Shown piece after piece: positions 1 through 25,612 of a stretch of DNA of 64,000 nucleotides. Position 1 is the stretch's first letter. Every line of letters begins with the position of its first letter. This DNA is from Sceloporus undulatus (lineage: Eukaryota; Chordata; Lepidosauria; Squamata; Phrynosomatidae). The stretch covers positions 122,045,520-122,109,519 of the forward strand of contig NC_056527.1 in assembly GCF_019175285.1 (NCBI RefSeq). The letters run 5' to 3'. A program made the position numbers and the translations under genes. The notes beneath the pieces are model-generated. The model saw nothing but the letters and a program-made list of their open reading frames with translations. It made no database searches and was not told where the DNA came from.

Positions 1-231
1 TGGGCCAAGGAAATGATTCCAAAGAAATATATTTAATGAATAAAGAATATATTAAATAAATTCCCCCAGGCTTCTGATTTCAAGGTACCCTGTAGCTCCG
101 GTTAAACAGTAGCAGAACTAGTTCTGGGATATGCTTCGTGGCATCATCTGCTTTTGCAAAATTGGAGGTGGGATGGGTCTTGGAGGACTGGATTTGTCTA
201 CTTAGCTATATCACTTCTGAGATGATAATAG

Positions 232-350
232 TTTTCTTGTGGGGTTTTCGGGCTATGTGGCCATGTTCTGGAAGAGTTTATTCCTGATGTTTTGCTGGCA
301 TCTGTGGCAGTGGCATCTTCAGAGATAAGAATAAATGTATACAGCCTTTT
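232..350 (+). repeat. Interspersed repeat fragment (same family as 37035, 51905 and 53040)
   Basis: Shares the phrases GGGCTATGTGGCCATGTTCT and GAGTTTATTCCTGA and GGCATCTTCAGAGA with copies at 37035-37150, 51905-52085 and 53040-53275. The family is common in squamates as I recall; a Penelope-like 3' region is my guess, not proven. Confidence 0.5.
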
Positions 351-718
351 GTTGATGGTGGACAGAATGCAATCCATGGGTGTCACGCATCCCCTAGCTC
401 ACTTTTGAGCCCCCTTAAGCCCCTATCCCTCCCTCACCCCTAGTTTTTTCTTTTAAAAATGTAATTTTGTGAGCAATTCTTTGCCTGAAAATTGCACGGA
501 AAATCTCACCAGCCACACAGCCTCCCCCAGAACTGCCCTGCTACCTTCAGATATCTGTGGCACAACTTCACTTGCTCTCATCATTTTGAGAGAGAGTCTA
601 TAGGAAAACAGGCATTACGGCTTGCTTTAGGTGGGATGTAATCCATGGCAAGGCCCCCCTCCATGCAGTTGCCCATTCCCGAACTAAATTGATCTCGGTA
701 CATAGAGAGTTCTTGGCA

Positions 719-827
719 CACCTTTGAGACTCACTGAAAGAAAGAAATTGGCAGCCTGAGCTTTCCCAGGCTTCAGTCTACCAATTCCATGCTGCCAACT
801 TCTTCCTTTCAGTGAGTCTCAAAGGTG
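719..827. repeat. Hairpin: 37-bp inverted repeat with 35-nt loop
   Basis: Arms 719-755 and 791-827 match at 35 of 37 positions when one is reverse-complemented (CACCTTTGAGACTCACTGAA side). The right arm leads into a repeat phrase (AAGGTGCTACAAGATC, then AGACTAACATGGCTATA) seen again at 11232-11310 and in part at 16865 and 28260. Confidence 0.75.
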
Positions 828-1097
828 CTACAAGATCTCTCTGTGCACTGATTCTACAGACTAACATGGCTATAGCTTTGAATTCTACCTAAATTGATCT
901 CAGTTTGCCATTTGAGCCAAGGAGAGACCAGTCTTTCATTGACACATTTGATAGTAAATTCACAAATGCAACGTCTCGAAGCATAACTGTTTTGGTTTGG
1001 AACATCTGGTTTGGAACATTACTTTTTTGGTTGAGCATGGCCACTTTCCCAAGCAATGCTGGACTAGCAATTTGGGTTCAACGTACAAGTGTTGTCC

Positions 1098-1240
1098 TGT
1101 TGCTGTTGTTGTGTGCCTTTGAGTTGTTTCTGAGTCATGGTGACCCTAAGGCAAACCTATCATGGGCTTTTCTTTTGTTCGGAGGAGGTTTGCCATTGCC
1201 TTCCCCTGAGGCTGAGAGAGTGTCACTTCATGTGGAGGAC
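1098..1240 (-). repeat. Sauria-type SINE, 3' part
   Basis: Minus-strand copy with the TTGTTGTGTGCCTTTGAGTT tail and the GGAGGTTTGCCATTGCCTTC body. The tRNA-like head is missing. Confidence 0.75.
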
Positions 1241-1693
1241 TGGCCCAGACAAAGCAATGGGTCTGTTCAGTAGGCAGGCAAAAGGGAATCGGCAAAAGTA
1301 CCATACACCTATTTTGCAAAAGTGCACCCATTTTGCTTTTGTTCATCTTGAACCTAGGCAGGCACCTTATAGGCCTCTAGACTTTGCTGAATGGCAGCTT
1401 GCACCATCTCCCATGATGTTGGCAAGAGTTGATGGAAGTTGTAGTCCATCAACATCTGGAGGGCTGTGCGTTGCCCATCCACACCCCCAATATAAACAGT
1501 TCTAGTGTGTGAATAGCAATTGCAAGAATGGGGACCCAACTTTGCAACAAACATTACTGTGCAAATGTCAGTTGGACACACTTCTCTCCTTGTATATCAG
1601 AGGGCCCTTCGAGATTGTCTCTCTGTGTTTGTGTATCTGTGTGTATTCATCCTGTACTTTAGCGTACAAAATTCAGAAACGTCTAAAAAAATG

Positions 1694-1917
1694 CAGATTG
1701 CGTCTCCCTTATCCAAAAAGCTTGGGGCCAGAAGTGGTTTGGATTTTGGAAGGGTTGTCATTTTGGGGTTTTGGAACATCTATATTTGCACAGACAGACG
1801 TAATGAGATGTTTTGGAGATGGAACCCAAGTCTAAACACAAAATTCAGTTGTGTTTCATATACACCTATTTTGGATATTTTGGGTTTTGCGATTCCGGAT
1901 AAGAAAGGCGCAACCTG
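1694..1917. mobile_element. pogo/Tigger-type MITE
   Basis: Ends CAGATTGCGTCTCCCTTATC and its inverted mate GATAAGAAAGGCGCAACCTG. The interior phrase GAACCCAAGTCTAAACACAA recurs in copies at 9884, 14160, 31398 and 50058. TA follows the right end, as expected for Tc1/mariner elements. Confidence 0.6.
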
Positions 1918-2290
1918 TACTGATAAAACTGAAATAAGATAAGTAAATATAACAATGGTTTTGGACATTGGGAGAGATGGACCTGATAGAGCCTGGCTTG
2001 CCATGGTTAACCTTCTAGATCTACCACCTTCTACCATCCATGGTTTCTACTCCATCAATAATAATAATAATAATAATTCAGGATAAGGGAGATGTAACTT
2101 GTACTGATAAAACTGAAGTAAATTAGGTAAACAGCAACAATAGCAACAACAACTATTCTGGACATTGGGACCAGATGGAGCCTGGTCTGTCCTTTTTAAC
2201 CTTCTAGATCTACCACCTTCAACTATTCAATGGTTTTTACTCCATCGTTATCACCAATAATAATAATAATAATAATAATAATACAAACAT
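1912..2290. repeat. Local tandem duplication of about 185 bp with ATA microsatellites
   Basis: Unit 1 (about 1912-2080) and unit 2 (about 2097-2285) share TGTACTGATAAAACTGAA, GACATTGGGA, CCTTCTAGATCTACCACCTT and an AAT microsatellite at the end. They diverge by clear indels. Confidence 0.7.
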
Positions 2291-3667
2291 AAAGCACTAT
2301 TTGGTCAGTAGCTAAATAGCATAGAAGGAAAAGCCGAGAAGAGGAAAATCTGTAAGTGGTTGCAGACCAGTGGTCCATTCGCACTACAGAATTATTGCAC
2401 TATTGTTCCACTTTAACTGGCATGACCAGCCTCCTATGAAATCCTGGGGTTCGTAGTTTAGGAAGGGGATTTTGCCAGTCATTTCTTCCAACATTCCCAC
2501 TTTCGGCATTTGCTCCTGAGCTTGCAATGGGGAAAAATACTTTATATTCTTATTTATGGCTCTCCGAAAAGTAATGTTTCCGGCTGTAGTTTATTCATAG
2601 CTGGGGAAGGAGTGGGAACCATTGGCCTTCCAGATATTTCTGATTTCAGCTCCCAGAAGCCTCCTCCAGCAGAGCCACTGGTAAGGGATTATGGGAGCTG
2701 TAGTCCAAAACCTCATTTCTCCAATCCCACTTCAAAGCAATACTTAATTTGAGAAATCGGGGCAGTGCTTTTGCCCAAATGCTTTCCTTTAAAGAAAAAG
2801 CAAAACTATGCAAGGAGTCAAGAACTATCAGGTCTGCTTTCAAAAGGAGTAAGGGTTGTGTTGTTAGCCAATAACGCAATAGTGGGGGATAATGGGAGTT
2901 GTAGTCAAGCAATATCAGAAGGGCTCCACAGCCAGGGAATGGCATCCATTTTCCCTTCCTTTGGGGATATCTAAAATGGATATTGAAACGATTTTCTTGG
3001 GATCTATGTGCTTTAATTTAATTTGACCGCAATAGACGTTCTTCATCCGAATGTAGCTTTCTGTTGGGTTTCTCACATTTCCGTTTTGTGCGGCAGGAGA
3101 TTGTTGGGGTTATATTTTCCCTTTTTTCAACTGTTATGGTTATTATTGTTACTATTATTATTCCTAAGGAAAGCACAAGTGGTCTCTCAACATTTGCCCC
3201 TTTGCGGGTGACAATGATGTGTAACTTATTGTATTATTGTTATTATAAATAATGTTTTGTTTCCTGATTTTAAAAGTACAGAACACTTAAAACTTAAGAT
3301 CCTGGCTCCCTCCGGGGAGGTATGCTTTTTAAAAAATGACAATAAATGATACCAAATCAAAAAAGGTTATTACTGTTTCAAAGCGCTTCTTCCTTTTTGG
3401 TTTGCTCTTGTAACTCCTGGAGTAACATGGTTGCAGGATCATACAAGAACAACAGCATCCAAAAGCCACAAGACAGTGTATTTTGGATTTCTTGTACTTG
3501 TAAATATATACATTACGTTGAAAGTTAAGACAGTTCCAAGGAGACAACTTATTAGGGTTGCCAACTTTTTGGCCAACCTCTGCTCCTCTACAGAATTTGC
3601 AGTCGTTCAGTTGATAACATGGCTGCAATTCAGAGGAAGGCATTAGCAGAGCCACCACCGTGGACTA

Positions 3668-3735
3668 TGAAAACCATAGGGAATTTATGGGGTTGCCTTA
3701 TGTCGATAGACGACTTGAATGTACACACATGTGCA
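3668..3735 (+). repeat. Tail of a 5S-type SINE
   Basis: GAAAACCATAGGGAATTTAT and GGGGTTGCCTTATG match the tail of the copy that follows directly (3835-3955), so it reads as the end of a preceding unit. Confidence 0.6.
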
Positions 3736-3955
3736 GCACCAAATCGCATCTGATCTTGAAAGCTAAGCAGGGTGAACCCTAGTTAATACATGGGTGGGAG
3801 ACCACCAACAAATACCCGGTGCCATAGGCAATATTTCAGAGGAAGGAATTGTCCAAACCACTTCTGACTCTTCTTACCTAAGAAAACCCTAGGAAATCCA
3901 TGGGGTCATCTTATGCCAACATGCAGCTTGATGACACCGATGCACACACCTGCGC
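3735..3955 (+). repeat. 5S rRNA-derived SINE
   Basis: The head resembles vertebrate 5S rRNA: GCATCTGATCTTGAAAGCTA, AGCAGGGT (box A region), then GTGGGAGACC (internal control region) and ATACCCGGTGC. A non-5S tail follows with AGAAAACCCTAGGAAATCCA, GGGGTCATCTTATG. It is a SINE, not a working 5S gene, because the tail and substitutions are repeated elsewhere. Confidence 0.7.
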
Positions 3956-3989
3956 ATGTATGTGAACAAAGGTGATTTCATCACACCCT

Positions 3990-4060
3990 TTGAGTGTTGC
4001 ACTACAACTCCGAAGGCCAGGGTTCAAATCCCCACTCAAGCGTAAAAAACCCACTGGGAT
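3990..4060 (+). repeat. Sauria-type SINE head fragment
   Basis: Contains a tRNA-like B box, CAGGGTTCAAATCCCCACTC, and little else of the element. Confidence 0.5.
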
Positions 4061-4380
4061 CTGGAAAAGGAATTGATACAATGAGTATGGATCTATTAGC
4101 TGCTAAATTAAAAAGACAAAACTTACACAAAGTAGAACAGGACTGGGCTCCAATACTACTGTGAGAAGGTAAACTTAGATTTGTTGAGACGCTGATTGTA
4201 CACATTGAGAGCGATCGAAATACATTAAGCTAGATTTTAAATATACAAAAGAAGTGCTGGGGAAAAAGCATTACTTTTGAATGGGAGAAAATAAAGATTT
4301 GAATGGTAAAGGTGTATGCAAACTGGATGAACGGGAAAGTTGATTCAAACCCTGGTCTCTAGCGTCGTTGTCCAAAATCT

Positions 4381-4420
<40 letters not shown>
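4381..4420. repeat. TA/CA microsatellite
   Basis: About ten TA units followed by about ten CA units. Confidence 0.9.
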
Positions 4421-4639
4421 TTTGTGCACATCATAATTTTGGCACCCGCTTCAAAGGCTGGAGATCTATAGGGCTTTTTTTAAGGCCTGTCACCTTCTCT
4501 GCCAAAGAGTCCAAACTACAAATCCCAGGACAGCATGGCAATTAAAAAAGGGGTGTCAAATTGCACCAGTAAAAATGGTTTACTGGGCTGAAACGGTGGA
4601 TTCAAACTGGTTTCGGTCCTGCTGTCCTTCTTATTTGCA

Positions 4640-4930
4640 TTCTTTGCAGAGAGGAAGGTGACCTTGCCGGGCTACATTTCCTTGAGCCGCCTATTAATTG
4701 TCAATGAATGACAAAACTGTCCCCTCCTTTTCGGGAAGCCTTGCCAAGGAGGTGCCAGGCGACCCAGGCTCTTTGTGCCTACAAACATCAATATTTATTC
4801 AAAGACAATGGAGACTTAGCTGTCCCCAAATGAAGGCACTGCCCCAGTTAAGCCCCAGAGGATCCAGCCGCACATTTCCAGGCCAAGCGTTTCATTCACC
4901 GCATGCAAACGGTGCATTATAAATTATGAG
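4640..4930. promoter_or_regulatory. Candidate cis-regulatory block upstream of CNNM3
   Basis: Unique sequence between repeats, with TATTAATTGTCAATGAATGA (homeodomain and MEIS-like cores), CAATATTTATTCAAAGACAA and ACAATGG (FOX and SOX-like cores). Only motif content and lack of repeats support this. Confidence 0.3.
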
Positions 4931-5105
4931 TGTCGCAGACCAGGGTTCGAATCCTGACTCGGCCATGCAATATATCAATGATAGCCGTATCGTCATTTGG
5001 CCTAGCGGTTTCAGTGTTGGACTAGGATTCTGGAGGCCAGGGTTCGAATCTCAGACCAGCCATGGAAACCCATTGGGAGACCTAGGGCAAGTCACGCTCA
5101 TTCGT
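4925..5105 (+). repeat. Sauria-type SINE, doubled head
   Basis: Two B-box phrases, CAGGGTTCGAATCCTGACTC and CAGGGTTCGAATCTCAGACC, about 100 bp apart. The second goes on to GGAAACCCATTGGGAGACCT. A broken element next to a 5'-partial copy. Confidence 0.6.
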
Positions 5106-5394
5106 CTATTTATTGACGGTCTTTTGACTAAAGCATCCCAAAGTTATATAAACGTTATCAATAAGCAATATTGATAAAAACATTCGAACATAAAACTTGT
5201 AAAAATCAAATTAAAACCCCAAATGTGCATGTAAACAAAGAGCATTGCGTTGCGCACCGATTTTGGGATCATTTGCATATGCGTAATAGGATCATATCTT
5301 GTAGAACATGACATTCATTTACGTTTCCATATACAGTTTATAATACACACTGCCTGAAAGTAATGTTATGCACATATAATAATTTTGACACAGC

Positions 5395-5635
5395 TCCTGT
5401 GGAATCCTGGGATCTGTAGTTTTCCCAAGGTCTCTAGCCTTCTGTTCCCAAGAGCTCTGGTGCCTCACTAAAACTACAAATCCCATGATCCTTTAGCATA
5501 GGGTCCTGGTCTGGAGGTAAAGAGTTCTGTCAGGCTGGGATCTGTAGTTTTCCCAAGGTCTCTGGCCTTCTCTTCCCAAGAGATCCGAGGCCACACAAAA
5601 ACTACAAATCCCAGAATCCTTTAGCATGGAGCCCA
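5395..5635. repeat. Tandem pair of half MITEs
   Basis: Two units (about 5405-5510 and 5534-5632) share GGGATCTGTAGTTTTCCCAA and ACTACAAATCCCA then ATCCTTTAGCAT. They derive from the palindromic MITE family described at 40268. Confidence 0.65.
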
Positions 5636-5741
5636 GGGCATTTAAATGGGGGCCCCAAATGCATTATTCCTACATAAAAGTAGCCCCTACCTGCCAAATT
5701 CCAAAACCCCTTTTTGCATGGGGCAAAATCCCCTTAATTAA

Positions 5742-5743
5742 AC

Positions 5744-5795
<52 letters not shown>

Positions 5796-5805
5796 NNNNN
5801 NNNNN
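5742..5805. repeat. TTA microsatellite ending in an assembly gap
   Basis: At least 54 bp of (TTA)n followed by ten N (5796-5805). The true length is unknown. Confidence 0.95.
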
Positions 5806-5989
5806 CCTCTTAATCTCCCCTCAAAAAATAATCCTAGCAGCATTTCTCCTGAGCAAACCCCCCTCCACTTCATCCTCCCAAAACTCTGGGATTAAAATAA
5901 TAAACTTTGTTTTATTGATGAAAACAGTAAATAAATAAATAAATAATAACAATAACAATCCCTCCCATTGTTCCCAATTGAATCTTCCC

Positions 5990-6290
5990 CAAAAAGGGAC
6001 GCGGCCCCTTTAAATCTCCTCTCCCTGCCCCCTCCCCTCCCTCCTCCTTGTTTATACCGCGCCTCTACCGAACTTGGACAGAGGGCCCCTTCTTTCTTCT
6101 CCCGACTGCCACGCCCCGGCGCCTCCCGATTGGCCGAGCGACTCCAGCGCCGCGCTCTTATTGGCTGAGCAGCCCGCAGCCGTTCTCGGTTGAGCGCGGA
6201 GTCAGCTGACCCTGCTCTCTGTGTGTCTCAGTAGTCCACTCCCCCTGGCTATTGCTGCTGCTGCTGCTTTGCCTGTCTCTTGCAGCAGCC
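5990..6290 (+). promoter_or_regulatory. CNNM3 CpG-rich promoter and 5' UTR
   Basis: GC-rich, CpG-dense stretch right before the CNNM3 ATG. Two ATTGG (inverted CCAAT, NF-Y type) motifs lie at 6129-6133 and 6160-6164, 31 bp apart, which is a spacing often seen in NF-Y pairs. A weak TATA-like TTTATACC lies near 6051. The transcription start is inferred to fall between about 6060 and 6240. Confidence 0.6.
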
Positions 6291-21655
<15,365 letters not shown>

Positions 21656-23700
21656 CTGCTGCAGGCGATGGGCAAACTGAAGGCCGGGGAGGAGCCCATA
21701 TACCCCATGTCCCTTAAACCTCCAGCGCTTCTCCTGCCTTCCACCCACGTCTCCGACGGAGCTTCAGTTCAGCACCTCCATCCTAGAAAGACTTCCTTTG
21801 CAGTGCGGAACCTGACTGGTTGCTTCTGATGCTTTGGCACCGGTGCCCCGCATCGAGCATTTTTTCAGCAGCACTTGACTATGGAGGATGGTTGAGCTGG
21901 GCAGGTTCGGGGCAGAGGACAAGGTGATTTCTCCAAGACTGTGAGCAGCTAGGAAGAGCAGCCCTGCAAATACACAAACTCAGTTGCTTTGGCAGAAGCT
22001 GGTGTGAGCAGGAGACTGGCAAATGTGCCACCACAACAGCGTGCCCCTCTGTTCACTTGACAGTGTTGATTGCTTTTGTTTCACGCAACAAATCCCTTTT
22101 CCCCCCATATGCACTTATGTTTGTGGTACACCCACCCCAAGGCTGTACTAAGCATCCCTGTAGTCACCTGGCACCTTTTCTGGCATTGCTGGCATGGAGG
22201 CCATTTGTGCTGAGCTCAAGTTGAGCCTTTCTGTGTTTGGCCAAACTTGCCTGTCAATGAGCCGCCCTCTTGTCCTGGGCTATCTGCCGGCCATGGGGCT
22301 TGCTCTTCCCATTTAAAACCCACTTTGCTGGTTAGGTTTTAAATGCTTTTGAACAAGTCGTGGGTTCCAGCCTCTGCCTGTACTTGCCACATAGTGGCAC
22401 CTGGCAAAGCATCCTCTCATCCCATATTCTATCCCTGACTCTTGCCCAAATTGTGCCAAAGTCTATGCTTCATCTGAAGTCAAACACATCCCTTTTGTGT
22501 CTTGAGTTTCAGCTTATCAGCTGCATTGCTTTCTAGAATGTGGCTCCCAAATGTTAGGGGTGTATTTGTGCCAACAGAGAGAATGCTCTCTTTCTGCAAA
22601 GGAGACCCTTCCTTCCTTCCTTCCTTCCTTCCTTCCTTCCTTCCTTCCTTCCTTCCTTCCTTCCTTCCAGCTGCTTACCTCTCAGGTAACAGTTTTTGTG
22701 TACTGTATAGTCTCTTCTTCTTCTGTGCTTTATATATCCAGCCCTTAAAAATCCAAAGCTTGAAAAGCTCCCATTTGCACAAGAGGGGACAGCCAAGGCA
22801 AGTAAGCCTTGCATTCATAAGCTAACCCTGTAGAGGCCTTGACCAAATTCTGGAATTGTCAACCACTCCTGTTTTTTCATATAAGCTATTGAGTTTAGGG
22901 GATGGGGAATGTTGGAAGGGGAAGTTTGGAAACATTAGCTTGGTATTTTTGGAATGCATTTCCCACAATCTTCCAGCTGACCTGGTTGCTGAAGGATTCT
23001 GGGAGTTGTAGTCCAAGGCTGGAATCCTGATGGAGGTACGCCAATGGAACCCCTCCCCCTTATGCCAGTGCACAGTAGTGGGTGAGAAATGCTCCCACGT
23101 ACTTTTGGTTTCCTCCAACTAGCGTAAACCTCTGTAATCACTTGTTAAATGATAAGACAAGATGCAAGGAAATCCCATCAATCCAATAGGTCTGCTTTAG
23201 TTCAAAGTAAAATTGGCTATGCTGGGCCAAGTATCTGTGTGTCCTACCCTGTCTGGCCAACACAAGGAGGATCTGTGTTTTGTTTCCCAGTTGTTTGCCC
23301 CTTGAACTGTTTCAACAGGCCTTCCTTACTCCACATTCCTGACTCTCCTTCCTAGTCTGGGTTCCCCCACATCTGGCATTAAGTGTTCAGAGAGAAACTC
23401 CTGCTGTCTTTTCACATCTGGACTATCCACCACCTCCATCATCTAGTCCAGACCCGAACGGCTCACAGGAGACTCATGCTTGTCCTTGTGGAAGGGTGGC
23501 CCTTCACTCCAGCATTGTCAGAGAAAGACTGTCATTTTTCCTTTTTTCCTCCCCTAGTTGCTACTAACAGTATTCCCCCCCCTTCCCAAGTTTTTATTTT
23601 GTTTAAAGGAACGACGAGACCAAGGAGCAAAGAAAGCAGCTCTTCCTTTTTTCAACCAACTGCAGAGTTTTGTCTAGAGAAGCAATGTATCATTTCAGGT
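21656..23700 (+). other. CNNM3 3' UTR and downstream flank
   Basis: Mostly unique sequence after the CNNM3 stop, fitting a 3' UTR. It holds a TTCC microsatellite (about 22608-22669) and a short repeat with the phrase GGGAGTTGTAGTCCA near 23001. I saw no canonical AATAAA on this strand up to 25300, so the transcript end is not placed. Confidence 0.4.
22608..22669. repeat. TTCC microsatellite
   Basis: About 15 uninterrupted units in the probable CNNM3 3' UTR. Open frames across it (SFLPSFLPS) are not genes. Confidence 0.95.
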
Positions 23701-24472
23701 AAATGATTTGTAACCTGCCTCTTCGGTTTGTAGACTCTGCCAGGAAACTGTACCTTTGCATGGAATAGTCCTAGACGCCTGCATCTGTTTATAAGCTAAC
23801 TAGTTTGTAAGGAGTGATGGGGTCTGCCAACCCTAGAGGAACCTTTTCTTTCTTTGGAAAATAGGATGAGTGTCAGAGCAAGAGGAATTTGAAATCTCAT
23901 GTCTTTCCTCTTGCTACTTACGTTACATGCAACTCTTGGGAGCACCACGGATGGTTATTTCTTTTAGCAATGACAGTGAGTTTTTGCTAGGCACAGTGTA
24001 GTCGCCACTTCGGGGTCTTTTCGGGGTATTTTCTCATTCTGTCTTGCTGCATCATTTTTTGTTAGTTTGATTCAAGCCATTCCTGACCTAGAATCCTGTT
24101 TATGATGCATATTTCTGTCCTCTGTGGTTACACAGCCTATGTCCCTTTCTTAGGTGTTGTGTGAAGAGTATTCCTTCCCTTCTTCCTGAAGGCAGCTTTC
24201 AAGCCCTGGTGGGCACTGCCAACAGTCCTTTATTGGAGGGGAATTAGGAGGTGTCCGGGAGCAACTTGGTAGACAGAACAACTCAGGTTGCCCTCACAGC
24301 TCTCTAGTGAGTTCAGACTTAATTGCTAGAGATTTGGGCCTTGTCTGCATGGGCCAAATGACACTTCTGCTCCAGATTCCCACAGCAATCGGTCCGGACA
24401 ACGCAGGGCCCAAACCCCAGTTCTGGTGTAAACTGGACAATCTGTGCCCAGTTCAGCACTGACCCCAAGGTA

Positions 24473-24545
24473 TGGTTGTTATGTGCCTTCAAGTCATTTC
24501 TGACTTATGGCAACCCTAAGGCGGACCTATCATGGGGCATTCTTG
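24473..24545 (-). repeat. Sauria-type SINE tail
   Basis: GTTGTTATGTGCCTTCAAGT, CATTTCTGACTTATGGCAAC, CCTATCATGGGG; truncated after that. Confidence 0.75.
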
Positions 24546-25210
24546 GTATACCAAGGTATACCACCCTTAAAACGGATTTGTAAGGGTCACCTTTTGCTCT
24601 GGATCTCCTAGGAAAGTGACGCCAGGCGGCTGTTTACAATGCATCCTGCTGCACCAGATGCTGGCCCAAGTTGCTCTCTCTGACCAAGACAAAGCACCCA
24701 GGGTCAGTCACACGGCTGGGCACCTTGCTCTAACCTCAGAGGACATGACCGGAGGTGACGGGAGTCAGCACAATGGGATACATCTGCAAACAGCTGCCTG
24801 GTGTGTGCCAGGTAACAGGAACACTGGGCCAGCTTTGGGGCCAGAATAGTTTGGGCTGCTCCCAGAGTATTCTGGCCCATGCAGACATATCTGTGGTCTT
24901 CCACTGTATCTTTTGAGCATTTGAAGACCTGTCTCTTGTTTCTCCAGGGGATTGCATTGGATGATCCTCTTTTTCTTTTCTTTTGCGCTACCTGCAATCT
25001 GCAATCCAATCCCTCCTCAGCTTCTAATACTTTCCCCTTCGCCCCATCGATGTAGGCTACAAAACAGAGTTGTTTTTTAAACATTGGGCTTGAATGAGTT
25101 TATGTCCTGGCAGAGAAGAGAGAGAAGGGATTTCAGGAGCAGCCCTTTGCTGAAACGCAAACAAAGACAATCTTTGATAACCATGCTTCAAAGCAGTGCT
25201 TTAAAACAGT

Positions 25211-25216
25211 TTTATT
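25211..25216 (-). terminator. Possible ANKRD23 poly(A) signal
   Basis: AATAAA on the minus strand with a GT-rich stretch shortly downstream. I saw no nearer AATAAA below the ANKRD23 stop, which would imply a 3' UTR of about 2.1 kb. This is inference only. Confidence 0.3.
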
Positions 25217-25529
25217 GTTTTCCAAAGAGGAACCACATCACAACAACTCATTCATGCCAAAACGGACAGAAGTTCTAGCAAGCCACAGTTGGCCACATCC
25301 ACTCCTTAGAGCACAGGGTTGTTTTGAACCAACTCTCCATTGGAAGGGAGTGTCTGTGTGGCACAGATTTCAGGGCTAAATGTGTGGCAGTATATAAGAA
25401 CATATCCCAGAGTGAAGACCCTTAAAGAAACATCTTGTCCCAACCATTTGGGTAGATGAACAAGAGCGTTGGGTACTCAAACACTGCACCATATTACTTG
25501 CCCAGCTTTGTGTGTCTTTTGCCAGTACA

Positions 25530-25612
25530 GTATAGAATCATAGAATCGTAGAGTTGGAAGAGACCACTAGGGCCATCCAGTCCAACCCCCTGCCATGCCA
25601 GTAACTTACAAA
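25530..25612 (-). mobile_element. CR1 LINE 3' end
   Basis: AGAATCATAGAATCGTAGAG, TTGGAAGAGACC and GGCCATCCAGTCCAACCCCC are the end of CR1 seen in reverse, including the ATTCTATG-type terminal repeat. Confidence 0.85.

Noticed and set aside
3735-3835. Functional 5S rRNA gene
   Set aside because: Multiple substitutions, a SINE-type tail and no T-run terminator at the expected place.
4925-5050. tRNA genes from the GGTTCGAATCC boxes
   Set aside because: No cloverleaf can be drawn; these are SINE heads seen many times in the window.
5626-5895. Poly-leucine/poly-asparagine open frames
   Set aside because: Translation of a TTA microsatellite and an N gap.
1-5990. 3' end of CNNM4 upstream of CNNM3
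   Set aside because: Expected from human synteny, but no exon with CNNM motifs is visible left of 6 kb; it may lie outside the window.
6252-6290. TTG at 6252 as the CNNM3 start
   Set aside because: A good ATG lies 39 bp downstream; non-ATG starts are not needed in this family.
22502-22825. Open frame with SFLPSFLPS repeats
   Set aside because: Produced by a TTCC microsatellite.
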